NCBI RefSeq assembly: GCF_014191375.1
Contig: NZ_JACHWN010000002.1
Coordinates: 310,001 to 374,000 of the forward strand
DNA length: 64,000 nt
Source of the DNA: Mesorhizobium sp. RMAD-H1
GTDB lineage: Bacteria; Pseudomonadota; Alphaproteobacteria; Rhizobiales; Rhizobiaceae
Direction: 5' to 3'
Positions within the stretch are counted from its first letter, which is position 1, and each line of letters opens with the position of its first letter. The translations under genes were made by a program, and so were the position numbers. Shown here piece by piece: positions 35,901-43,085 of this stretch. Under the pieces are notes generated by a model that saw only the letters and a list, made by a program, of their open reading frames with translations, did not search any database and was not told where the DNA came from.

Positions 35901-37052
35901 CACATTCATGGCAAGATCACGGGCGGAGAGCCCCTGCGGCGAGGCTTCCCACGCTTCTGCCACCGAACCGGAGAAGATCGTCTGCAACACGACAGCGCCG
36001 CGCTTTTCCAGCACCGTCGGCTCGCGGTCCATGCCGGGCGCGGAAACGGCAAAGCCGGTGGCGTTCAGCACCACATCGGGCGGCATCTCCGCAAACACCG
36101 CATCCAGCGTCGCCACCGACACCGGGTCCTTGAGGCTGGAGACGAACACGGGCAGCGGGTTCAGCCCCTTCGCCGCCAGTGCTTCGACGAGTGCTTCGAC
36201 GCCTTTCGTTTGGCCGCTCTGGACGAGGGCGCGGTAGAAGCAGATGGCGATGGTGGGACGTTCTTTTTGGCTAGCATTCTGGCGGCCGCGCTCACCCCCC
36301 TCTGCCCTGCCGGGCATCTCCCCCTCAAGGGGGGAGATTACGCTGTCATCAATACCGCTGCCAATCGCAAGCGTAGCCGGATGAGCACTGTCGCCCACGT
36401 CAGCCAATCTCCCCCCTTGCGGGGGAGATGTCCGGCAGGACAGAGGGGGGCCCTGTCCCGCAGACCTCTCCGCGTGAAACCCACTCACCTCCTCCACCGA
36501 AACCACGCCCCGCCCCGGCCACCATATCCCGGCCTTGAGCAACGGCGCAGCCTCCGCCGGCTTCTCGCCGGCACCCAACAGCGCCGCGCAATAATCCAGA
36601 AATCTCCGCGCGTTCTGCGCCCCGCCCTCGATCAGATAATGCCAGAGCGCATCGCGATCATCAGGCGCAACGGTCGAAAACCGATGCAGCCCCGCATCCG
36701 GCTTGTCATCGCCCGGCAGCACGGCAAGCTTGATCCCATGCGTCACCGCACAGGCATGCAGCGCCTCCAGCCCATAGGGCCAATAGCTCTCCCCGCCGAT
36801 GACCCGCACGACGATCACCTGAGCGTACCGCGCGGTACGCTCGATATAGGTATCCACCGACATCGGATGCGAAAGCGCCATGATGCTGGCAAGCCGGAGC
36901 GTCAGCCCGCCCGCCGCCGCGTGAGCCGCAGCCAGGCTCGCCAATTCCGTATCCGCCGCTGAAAGGAACAGGATATCGCCCGGCGACTGGCCAAGATCAA
37001 TAGCCTCGCCGCCTTCGGCGATGGTTCCTTTCTGGGCTAGAAGAAGATGCAT
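32904..37052 (-). CDS. cobN: Cobaltochelatase subunit CobN with two in-frame palindromic inserts
   Basis: A 1382-residue protein; CobN is normally about 1275. It is the large, tetrapyrrole-binding subunit of the ATP-dependent cobaltochelatase, working with CobS and CobT chelatase subunits not seen here. HMGKHGNLEWLPGKALALS and FGLTAWGTSNMRTGGDDIAQ are family motifs. Residues about 201-253 are encoded by a family A palindrome (ISPLEGEMPGRAEGG) and residues about 811-862 by a family B palindrome (PSPLPSPRDLRGEG). Subtracting both leaves about 1278, the normal length. Both inserts keep the frame, so the protein is probably made as one chain with two added loops. Confidence 0.95.
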   Translation of the reverse strand: MHLLLAQKGTIAEGGEAIDLGQSPGDILFLSAADTELASLAAAHAAAGGLTLRLASIMALSHPMSVDTYIERTARYAQVIVVRVIGGESYWPYGLEALHACAVTHGIKLAVLPGDDKPDAGLHRFSTVAPDDRDALWHYLIEGGAQNARRFLDYCAALLGAGEKPAEAAPLLKAGIWWPGRGVVSVEEVSGFHAERSAGQGPPLSCRTSPPQGGRLADVGDSAHPATLAIGSGIDDSVISPLEGEMPGRAEGGERGRQNASQKERPTIAICFYRALVQSGQTKGVEALVEALAAKGLNPLPVFVSSLKDPVSVATLDAVFAEMPPDVVLNATGFAVSAPGMDREPTVLEKRGAVVLQTIFSGSVAEAWEASPQGLSARDLAMNVALPEVDGRVLSRAVSFKSARHYDEAVEANIVTHEPRADRVEFVAELAARWARLRRKAARERRVAIVMANYPNRDGRLGNGVGLDTPAGTLEALRAMQGAGYPVADLPGSGDALINHLMAGPTNAATDGREIRETLSLNQYKHFFGKLPLKIQDEVTARWGQPEADPFFLERIDGFALPLARFGETLVGIQPARGYNIDHKDSYHSPDLVPPHGYLAFYACLRETYGADAIVHMGKHGNLEWLPGKALALSETCYPEALLGAVPHVYPFIVNDPGEGTQAKRRSAAVIIDHLTPPLTRAESYGPLKDLEALVDEYYEASGVDPRRLRRLKGQILDLVRDIGLDHDAGIHDHDGEDLALQKLDAYLCDLKEMQIRDGLHVFGQSPEGRLLTDLLVALARVPRGSGDDADMSLQRAIARDAGIAVNVGDSPSPLPSPRDLRGEGDVNVSAPHFRQVQGEKEAAATPVPPSPRARGEGKGEGHSTTFDPLDCNMAAPWTGSRPEILQAVSSDPWRITGDTVERIELLAAKLVAGEVACPENWMATRAVLDGITSHLRPAVEACGKAEMEAFLAALDGRFVAPGPSGAPTRGRPDVLPTGRNFFSIDSRAVPTPAAWELGKKSAELLVTRYTQDHGEWPTSFGLTAWGTSNMRTGGDDIAQALALIGVKPVWDMASRRVTGYEIVPPAMLGRPRVDVTLRISGFFRDAFPDQIALFDRAVRAVGALDEDEGDNPIAARMRREEARLRADGEDEKAARRKAGYRVFGAKPGAYGAGLQALMDENGWRERSDLAEAWLVWGGYAYGAGEEGKAERGLLEERMKSVEAVVQNQDNREHDLLDSDDYYQFEGGMAVAVEHLTARRPAIYHNDHSRPERPVVRTLEEEVGRVVRARVVNPKWIAGVMRHSYKGAFEMAATVDYLYAFAATTGAVKNHHFEAVYQSLLADNDVREFLEEKNPAALAEMAEKLLQAIDRGLWVPRSNSARFDLSEIANSNKMSQGAMPNG
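34467..34620. repeat. Composite palindrome, family B, copy 3, inside cobN
   Basis: A 154-bp copy in the second half of cobN, with the outer CCCTCACCCTTACCCTCTCC repeat and its complement. It is translated in frame as a Pro/Ser/Gly/Glu/Arg-rich segment. Confidence 0.95.
36295..36450. repeat. Composite palindrome, family A, copy 4, inside cobN
   Basis: A 156-bp (52-codon) copy near the start of cobN. Its length is a multiple of three and the coding frame stays open through both hairpins and the unique centre. Confidence 0.95.
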
Positions 37053-37111
37053 GCGTACTTTCCTATAGAAGCGCTGGCCGAACAGCGGCCACTCTTTTCC
37101 TGCGTGGACAG

Positions 37112-37265
37112 CCCCTCACCCTTACCCTCTCCCCGCACGCGGGGAGAGGGGGACATAGGCGTTCTCGCTTCACCTTTCTGCCAGGTGCAGGGGGTGCAGA
37201 AAGAGGCGGCGGCGTTGGCGCCCCCCTCTCCCCGTAATTCACGGGGAGAGGGTAAGGGTGAGGGG
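37112..37265. repeat. Composite palindrome, family B, copy 4
   Basis: A 154-bp copy filling most of the 242-bp gap between cobW and cobN, within the riboswitch-led operon. Confidence 0.95.
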
Positions 37266-37294
37266 CAATCCCGGCGGAACGAAACGCCAAGCGC

Positions 37295-38344
37295 TCACAC
37301 CGCTGCCCGCACCGCCCGCTCAATCGCCGCCGCATCAATATCATGCAGCCCGATCACCACCAGCCGCGAGGCGCGTTCTTCATCCGCACCCCATGCCCGG
37401 TCGAAATAATGCTCGATGCGCATCCCCACCGCCTGCACCACCAGGCGCATCGGCTTGCCGGGCACATCGACGAAGCCCTTCAGACGCAAAATGTCATGCG
37501 CCGCAATCACATCCTTCAGCTTCTCGATAAACGCCTTCGGCTCCGCCACCGGCCCAAGCCCCACGACGAAGCTCTCGAACTCGTCATGATCGTGCTCCTC
37601 GCCCGCCTCATGCTCCATCTCATGGTGCGACTTGCGGTTGGCGATGTCAGCTTCCGTGCCCACACCGAGGCCCAGCAGCACATCTGCGCCGAGCTTGCCG
37701 AAGCTGGCGGGCACCATGTTCGGCACGCGGGCGGCGCGGGCGGCGACGTCCTCGCGCACCTTCTCAAGCTGCACCAGATCGATCAGGTCCGCCTTGTTGA
37801 GCACGATCAGATCGGCAGCGCGGATCTGGTCCTCATAGAGTTCCTCCAGCGGGCTCTCATGGTCAAGCGCGTCGTCCCCGGCGCGCTGCGCATCCACCTT
37901 GTCATGATCGTCGGCGAAGCGGCCCTCCGAGACGGCAGCGGCGTCGATGACGGTGATGACGCCATCGACCGTCACCTGCGTCTTGATCTCCGGCCAGTTG
38001 AAAGCGGCGACGAGCGGCTGCGGCAGGGCGAGGCCCGATGTTTCGATGACGATATGATCCGGCCGGTCCGCCCGGTCGAGCAGCTTGGTCATGGTCGGGA
38101 TGAAATCATCCGCCACCGTGCAGCAGATGCAGCCATTGTTGAGCTCGATCACATCCTCCTCGCGGCAAGTCTCGATGCCGCAGCCCTTGAGGATGCCGCC
38201 GTCGACGCCCAGATCGCCGAACTCGTTGATGATCAGCGCGATGCGCTTGCCATTGGCGTTCTCGAGCAGATTGCGGATCATCGTCGTCTTGCCCGAGCCC
38301 AGAAAGCCGGTGATGACGGTTGCCGGTATCTTTTGTCCCTGCAT
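37295..38344 (-). CDS. cobW: Cobalamin biosynthesis protein CobW (COG0523 GTPase)
   Basis: A 349-residue metal-handling GTPase. The P-loop ITGFLGSGKTTMIRN and the metal-binding NGCICCTVADDF define the family, and NKADLI gives guanine specificity. A His/Glu-rich stretch (HHEMEHEAGEEHDHDE near residue 240) is probably a metal buffer. It is thought to deliver cobalt to the chelatase, consistent with its place before cobN. Confidence 0.94.
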   Translation of the reverse strand: MQGQKIPATVITGFLGSGKTTMIRNLLENANGKRIALIINEFGDLGVDGGILKGCGIETCREEDVIELNNGCICCTVADDFIPTMTKLLDRADRPDHIVIETSGLALPQPLVAAFNWPEIKTQVTVDGVITVIDAAAVSEGRFADDHDKVDAQRAGDDALDHESPLEELYEDQIRAADLIVLNKADLIDLVQLEKVREDVAARAARVPNMVPASFGKLGADVLLGLGVGTEADIANRKSHHEMEHEAGEEHDHDEFESFVVGLGPVAEPKAFIEKLKDVIAAHDILRLKGFVDVPGKPMRLVVQAVGMRIEHYFDRAWGADEERASRLVVIGLHDIDAAAIERAVRAAV

Positions 38345-38349
38345 GGGAA

Positions 38350-38865
38350 TTACCCTTTCAGTTTCAGCGGCAATCCCGCCGCTATGAAATAAACTTCGGT
38401 GGCGGCGGCTGCGACCGCCTGATTGACCCGTCCCGCATGGTCGCGGAACGCCCGCGCCATCGCGTTGTCAGGCACGATGCCGAGGCCCACCTCGTTGGAG
38501 ACGAACAGCACCGTACCCGGGAGTTCGGCCATAGCCGCGACAAGCCGACCGGTTTCGCCGGCAATGTCGCGCCCCGCCATCATCAGATTGGTGACCCAGA
38601 GGGTCAGGCAATCCACCAGCACCGCCCGCCCCTCGCCCGCATGAACTTGCAGCGAACCGACCAGATCTAGCGGTTCCTCGACCGTGGTCCAGACCAAACC
38701 ACGCCGTTCCTTGTGCAGCGCGATCCGCTCCCGCATCTCATCGTCATAGGCCTGCCCCGTCGCGATATAGACCGCTTCGAGGCTGGATTGTTCGACCATG
38801 CTTTCAGCGAAAGTGGATTTGCCCGAGCGCGCCCCGCCGAGGACGAAAATGGTTGTTCCGGGCAT
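38350..38865 (-). CDS. cobU: Adenosylcobinamide kinase / adenosylcobinamide-phosphate guanylyltransferase
   Basis: A 171-residue bifunctional enzyme (also called CobP). [15 protein letters not shown] is the P-loop, [13 protein letters not shown] and [12 protein letters not shown] are typical. It phosphorylates adenosylcobinamide and attaches GMP before the CobS step. It lies five bases upstream of cobW. Confidence 0.94.
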   Translation of the reverse strand: MPGTTIFVLGGARSGKSTFAESMVEQSSLEAVYIATGQAYDDEMRERIALHKERRGLVWTTVEEPLDLVGSLQVHAGEGRAVLVDCLTLWVTNLMMAGRDIAGETGRLVAAMAELPGTVLFVSNEVGLGIVPDNAMARAFRDHAGRVNQAVAAAATEVYFIAAGLPLKLKG

Positions 38866-38911
38866 CTGTCAGAGCCCTTCATTTTCAGCTGGAAACGCTG
38901 GCGGGACAGTA

Positions 38912-39067
38912 CCCCCCTCTGCCCTGCCGGGCATCTCCCCCTCAAAGGGGGAGATTGGCTGTGATATACGCTTTCGCCAATCGCTGACGTTGCAAGATAA
39001 AGCGCCGCCATCGATGAAGGCCAATCTCCCCCCTTGAGGGGGAGATGTCCGGCAGGACAGAGGGGGG
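38912..39067. repeat. Composite palindrome, family A, copy 5
   Basis: A 156-bp copy between cbtA and cobU. The flank CGCTGGCGGGACAGT, the reverse complement of the right flank in other copies, shows that the terminal inverted repeat extends beyond the C-run. Confidence 0.95.
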
Positions 39068-39093
39068 TGGCTCCGCGCTTCCATCAAAACTTT

Positions 39094-39795
39094 CTAGCCT
39101 TCCAGCTCCGAGGCAGCATAACGCTGCAACAGCCAGCCGAGCGCCAGCCCCAGCACCGTCCACATGAAGAGGTTGGTCGCCAGCGACGCCACCGCATATT
39201 GCGAGGCGATGAGCGCCGGGACCGGCGAGGCGATATCCTCCGGATGCGGCGCGCCATAGAGATGCGGCAGCACGATCAGGAAGAGGCCAAGCACCCTCGC
39301 CCAGATCTCATGCCGCAGCACGATGAGATAGAGCCCGATGGCGGAAAGGAGCACCGTCACGACCCACCACAGTTGCCGCTCGCTCAAATCGGCGGCGGGC
39401 ATGGCCGGCAGTTCGGGCGCAAAGCCGAGCGAAGGCGCGAAGGCGAAAACGAAGAAGCCCGCCAGCCCCCAATAGATGCCGTTGCGCGGCGTGATGCGCT
39501 GTCCCAGAAGCAGCGCCACGCCGCCGAGCGCCAGCGCAAAGCCCGCGCCCGCCACGAGATTGGCGAGAATGGTGTTGCCAAGCCGCCCGAACGGCAGCTC
39601 CGCCCCGCCCTCCTCCGCCGCATCGGAATGGTCATGCGGCGCGGCCTCCGGCCCATGATGGTGACCGCCAGAGGCGTCCTCATAGGTCTCCGCCTGAAGG
39701 ATCAGCGGAACCGCTTTCAGATACATTGCGGGCGTGACGAGAATACCTGCAAAGAGGCCGGCTACGACCGTAGCCAGCAGATAACGAACCAGCAT
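39094..39795 (-). CDS. cbtA: Cobalt transporter subunit CbtA
   Basis: A 233-residue membrane protein with about six hydrophobic segments and a periplasmic His-rich loop (GGHHHGPEAAPHDHSDAA near residue 45). CbtA with CbtB is a proposed B12-regulated cobalt importer. It follows cbtB by 21 bases beneath the cobalamin riboswitch and is separated from cobU by a family A palindrome. Confidence 0.88.
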   Translation of the reverse strand: MLVRYLLATVVAGLFAGILVTPAMYLKAVPLILQAETYEDASGGHHHGPEAAPHDHSDAAEEGGAELPFGRLGNTILANLVAGAGFALALGGVALLLGQRITPRNGIYWGLAGFFVFAFAPSLGFAPELPAMPAADLSERQLWWVVTVLLSAIGLYLIVLRHEIWARVLGLFLIVLPHLYGAPHPEDIASPVPALIASQYAVASLATNLFMWTVLGLALGWLLQRYAASELEG

Positions 39796-39816
39796 GATTT
39801 GTCTCCTGGGATAGCC

Positions 39817-39999
39817 TTAATGGCAGGGGAAGCCGTAGGAGTGGCGCGTGTCATGCGCCGAATCATGCAGCGTGTCGGACTGGGCCAGCCCGACGCCGTA
39901 GATCAGGAAAGCGCCCAGCAGCAGCGAGACGGCAGCTGTCGTCAGACGCGTCGCAAGCGGCAGGGAAAGCGATTGGGAAATTTCGGTACGTGCAGCCAT
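39817..39999 (-). CDS. cbtB: Cobalt transporter subunit CbtB
   Basis: A 60-residue protein with one membrane segment (about residues 18-38) and a C-terminal metal-binding tail, HDSAHDTRHSYGFPCH. This His-containing end is the CbtB signature. It is the first gene after the cobalamin riboswitch. Confidence 0.9.
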   Translation of the reverse strand: MAARTEISQSLSLPLATRLTTAAVSLLLGAFLIYGVGLAQSDTLHDSAHDTRHSYGFPCH

Positions 40000-40066
40000 G
40001 ACAACCTCCGTGCAGGCAGCAGGGGAAAACGCCCCTCAGGTAGCGGGCACCATTGCCCTTCTGCGC

Positions 40067-40270
40067 CCGGCAGGTCTCCTGGCTCGCGGGTCAGAAGATC
40101 GGCGCCGCCTTCCCGGTTTCCCAGTGGCTGGCCGGGGGTATCCCGGCGCGTGGCATCGATCCTATCCGCTCTACAGTCGCGGGGTCGGCTGCGATAAGGA
40201 CGCCCGGCATGGGTCCGTCCGTCGCATTCCCTTTTGATCCCAAGGCTTCCGCCTTCGGGAACCGAACGCA
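40067..40270 (-). ncRNA. Cobalamin riboswitch upstream of cbtB
   Basis: On the minus strand the conserved parts appear in order: GGTTCCCGAAGGCGG with AAAGGGAATGCG, a diverged B12 box (CAGCCGACCCCGCGACTG, at about 40173-40193) and the 3' end AGGAGACCTGCC (40069-40080). High adenosylcobalamin should turn off the cbtB-cbtA-cobU-cobW-cobN-cobO operon. The B12 box departs from consensus, but all other parts are clear. Confidence 0.88.
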
Positions 40271-40278
40271 ATGGCGTC

Positions 40279-40307
40279 ACAGTATGATTTATGACGAATG
40301 GCGTCAA
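40279..40307 (-). promoter_or_regulatory. Candidate promoter for the riboswitch-cbtB operon
   Basis: On the minus strand TTGACG (40307-40302) and TACTGT (40284-40279) are separated by 17 bases, placing transcription start just before the riboswitch. Confidence 0.5.
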
Positions 40308-40321
40308 TCGAGCATGACGCT

Positions 40322-41074
40322 TCACCGAAACATCCCGCGCCGCATCGGGCCGGCCCAACGGCGCACCGCGTCATCGATCCTGTCGGCGTTCGGTGCGATA
40401 TGGCTCCAGAGCCAGCCCATCACCCAGAGGGTGGCAAGCCAGGCGACGAGCACATCGGAGAGGAAATGCGCGCCGAACAGGACACGATTGAGCGCGGCAA
40501 AGAGAAAAAACAGCGCGGCGATAATGCCGATAAGCTTACGCGCCGTCACGGGAACAAACACCAGAACGGACAATGCCGCAGCGGCAAGCGCGGCCTCGCC
40601 GGAGGGAAACGAGCAACTGCGGCTGCATAGGCCCGCGAATTGCCAGACGGGTGAAAATTCGGCCGCGCCGCCGAATTCGACAAGCCCCGCCGGGCGCGGA
40701 CGGCCGAAGAAGCTCTTGCCTATCTGCACCACGAGCCCAGGGCCCATGGCAAAGCTCGCCACGACATAAAACGCCTTGTGCGGAGCGAAAAAATGCAGCC
40801 GGCGCGGCCAGAGCGCATAGGCGGCGACGATGACCGGCATCAGCGGCAGCAGGGAATAAGGCACGGTGCGGTTGAAATCACGAATCGCCTTCAGGACAGC
40901 ATTTTCGCCCAGCGGAAAAACTTCCCCATCCGCAAACCAGCGGCTGACGGCAAGGTCAATGCCGGGAAAGACGATGAACACGAAGCTGACAATCAGAATC
41001 GTGAGGCTCAGCGATGCGGTGAGCGGCGCGGCCCCGCCTTCGGCATAATGCAGTTTGACCGTGGTTTTTCGCAT
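40322..41074 (-). CDS. PAP2-family phosphatase, membrane-bound, with variant motif
   Basis: A 250-residue protein with about six membrane segments. The three lipid-phosphatase motifs are KSFFGRPRP near residue 120, SFPSGEAALA near 153 and NRVLFGAHFLSDVL near 193. The central motif has Glu in place of the usual His (PSGH), though the nucleophilic His of motif 3 is present. It may act on undecaprenyl or lipid A phosphates, or on phospholipids. It is transcribed alone away from the two-component system. Confidence 0.82.
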   Translation of the reverse strand: MRKTTVKLHYAEGGAAPLTASLSLTILIVSFVFIVFPGIDLAVSRWFADGEVFPLGENAVLKAIRDFNRTVPYSLLPLMPVIVAAYALWPRRLHFFAPHKAFYVVASFAMGPGLVVQIGKSFFGRPRPAGLVEFGGAAEFSPVWQFAGLCSRSCSFPSGEAALAAAALSVLVFVPVTARKLIGIIAALFFLFAALNRVLFGAHFLSDVLVAWLATLWVMGWLWSHIAPNADRIDDAVRRWAGPMRRGMFR

Positions 41075-41146
41075 ACCGGAACCTCGTGAATTGGCTTCGG
41101 CAGCGGTTTGAGCGCTGGATTGTCAAGAAACGGCCAAGGCTTGATG

Positions 41147-41214
41147 AGCGAATGGCGAATCGTGCGTGGCGGATAGTGAAATTCCATTCGCTATTCGCTA
41201 CTCCCTATTCGCCC
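41147..41214. repeat. Diverged inverted repeat of GCGAATGGCGAAT type
   Basis: Left arm GCGAATGGCGAAT...GGATAGTGAA and right arm TTCGCTATTCGCTACTCCC are complementary around AATTCCA. It lies just upstream of the response regulator gene and is a relative of the repeats at 11168, 17005 and 27965. Confidence 0.7.
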
Positions 41215-41238
41215 TTCAATGGCGCGGAGCGCATGTGC

Positions 41239-41931
41239 ATGGAAAACAGCCTCATTCTGATCGTCGAGGATGAGCCGGAAATCGCCCAGATCCTTGATGC
41301 CTATCTCGTCCGCGAGGGCTACCGCACGGTGAGGGCAGCGGATGGGGAAACGGCCTTGCAGCATCATGCGCTGCTTTCCCCCGACCTCGTGCTGCTCGAT
41401 GTCGGCATCCCCAGGCTCGACGGTTTCGGCGTGCTCGCGCGGCTGCGCCAAGCGGGCAACACGCCGGTCATCATGGTGACGGCGCTGGCCGAAGACATCG
41501 ACCGGCTGAGCGGCCTCAGGCTGGGCGCGGATGATTATGTGGTGAAGCCCTTCAACCCGCAGGAGGTCGTCGCGCGGGTCAAGGCCGTACTGCGCCGCGC
41601 CCGGGGTGGCGCGCAGGAGAGCGTTCGCCGCTTCGGCGATATCGAAGTGGATTTTCAGGCCCACGCGGCATTCGTCCTGCAAGGCGACTCGCGACGGCCC
41701 ATCCCACTGACTCTGAGCGAGTTCCGCATCCTCGCCTACATGATCCGCCGTCCCACCCACGCCTTCGACCGGGCCGACATTCTCGACGCCTGCCTGCCGG
41801 AGAGCGACGCGCTGGCCCGCACGGTCGATACCCACATCTCCAACCTTCGCCGCAAGCTGGAAGAGTTGGGCCAAACGGGGCTCTTCTCCGCCATACGCGG
41901 CATCGGCTATCGCTTATCGGAGCCGAAATGA
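41239..41931 (+). CDS. OmpR-family response regulator
   Basis: A 230-residue regulator. The receiver domain has the acidic pair in IVEDEPE, the phosphoacceptor Asp in VLLDVGIPRLDGF and Lys in VVKPFNP. The C-terminal winged helix contains TVDTHISNLRRKLE and GIGYRL. It is closest in pattern to BaeR/AdeR. The ATG at 41239 fits GGAG nine bases upstream better than the ATG at 41233. It overlaps the kinase gene by ATGA. Confidence 0.9.
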   Translation: MENSLILIVEDEPEIAQILDAYLVREGYRTVRAADGETALQHHALLSPDLVLLDVGIPRLDGFGVLARLRQAGNTPVIMVTALAEDIDRLSGLRLGADDYVVKPFNPQEVVARVKAVLRRARGGAQESVRRFGDIEVDFQAHAAFVLQGDSRRPIPLTLSEFRILAYMIRRPTHAFDRADILDACLPESDALARTVDTHISNLRRKLEELGQTGLFSAIRGIGYRLSEPK

Positions 41932-43085
41932 AAATACGCCCGCTTCCACTCGCGACGACGACCGCCATCGTCATCGCGGCCATGCTGCTTCTGAGCGTCG
42001 GCCTCACCTATATAGGGGTGAACTGGTATGCGAATTATCTTGAAGCTGCCGGCATCCGTGATCTGCCGCCGCACGTAGCGGAAACCTATCGCGCCATGCT
42101 CGCGGGCATACCTCCGAGCGAAAAAGCGCTACGTGAGGTTCTTCATTATCTCCATGCCCTTGAGCAGCCCACGGATTTTGAACTCCTGATGTCGGTGCTG
42201 CTGTTCAGCCTGCTCTCCGCCATCGCCTGCGGCGCCATCGGCCTGTTCCTTGCCCGCCGCATCGCCCGCCCTCTGACTGAATTGGCCAATGCGGCGCAAG
42301 AACTGAAATCCGGCGATTTTTCCGCGCGCGTGGATACCGCACATTCCGGCACGCACGAGGTGGCAAGCCTCGTCGAAAGCTTCAATGCGCTGGCGAGCAG
42401 CCTGGAGACGATGGAGGAACGCCTCCGCTTCAACAATATGGCGGTGGCACATGAATTGCGCACGCCCGTCACCATCTTGCGCGGCTCGATCCAGGGAATG
42501 CTCGACGGCGTGTTTCCGATGGAAAGCAAGACGCTTTCCTCCCTGCTTGTTCAGGTCGAGGGGCTTTCCCGGCTGATCGAAGACCTGCGCACTCTTTCGC
42601 TGGCGGTCGGCCAGAAGCTGGTCGTGCACCGAACGATGCGAAATGTGGCGGAAGACGCGGAGATTGTGCTGGAATCCGCAAGACCGATGCTTGAAGCAAG
42701 CGGCCTTACGCTCCAAACCCGGCTCGATCCGGCGTCCGCCCCGGTCGATCCCGAGCGCATCCGTCAGGCCCTGCTTGCGCTTCTGGAAAACGCCTGCCGC
42801 TATGCCGCCGTGGGCAAATGGCTACGCTGCGAAACCTGTACATTGCCCGATGGCGGCGCAATGATCCGGCTCACCGATAACGGGCCGGGCTTCCCGGCCG
42901 ATATGAATACGCTCGCCCCCAGCCCATTCTGGCGCGGCGATCCCTCGCGGTCCCGCGCCACGGGTGGCACCGGCCTCGGCCTCTCCGTGGCGCGGGCAAT
43001 CGCCATCGCACATGGCGGCATTTTGAAGCTTGAAAACGGGGAAAAAGGTGGGGCAATCGTTTCGATCATCTTGCCGCAAGACTGA
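41928..43085 (+). CDS. Sensor histidine kinase (BaeS/AdeS type)
   Basis: A 385-residue inner-membrane kinase with segments at about 8-30 and 92-111 enclosing a periplasmic loop, then a HAMP linker, the H-box [14 protein letters not shown] near residue 178, and ATP-binding boxes [15 protein letters not shown] and [13 protein letters not shown]. It pairs with the upstream regulator. Its 3' end overlaps the convergent cobQ by 20 bp. The stimulus is unknown; envelope stress is possible from the BaeS resemblance. Confidence 0.9.
   Translation: MKIRPLPLATTTAIVIAAMLLLSVGLTYIGVNWYANYLEAAGIRDLPPHVAETYRAMLAGIPPSEKALREVLHYLHALEQPTDFELLMSVLLFSLLSAIACGAIGLFLARRIARPLTELANAAQELKSGDFSARVDTAHSGTHEVASLVESFNALASSLETMEERLRFNNMAVAHELRTPVTILRGSIQGMLDGVFPMESKTLSSLLVQVEGLSRLIEDLRTLSLAVGQKLVVHRTMRNVAEDAEIVLESARPMLEASGLTLQTRLDPASAPVDPERIRQALLALLENACRYAAVGKWLRCETCTLPDGGAMIRLTDNGPGFPADMNTLAPSPFWRGDPSRSRATGGTGLGLSVARAIAIAHGGILKLENGEKGGAIVSIILPQD

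Noticed and set aside
32904-37052. cobN as a pseudogene because of its excess length
   Set aside because: The frame is intact from start to stop, and the excess is explained by two in-frame repeats.
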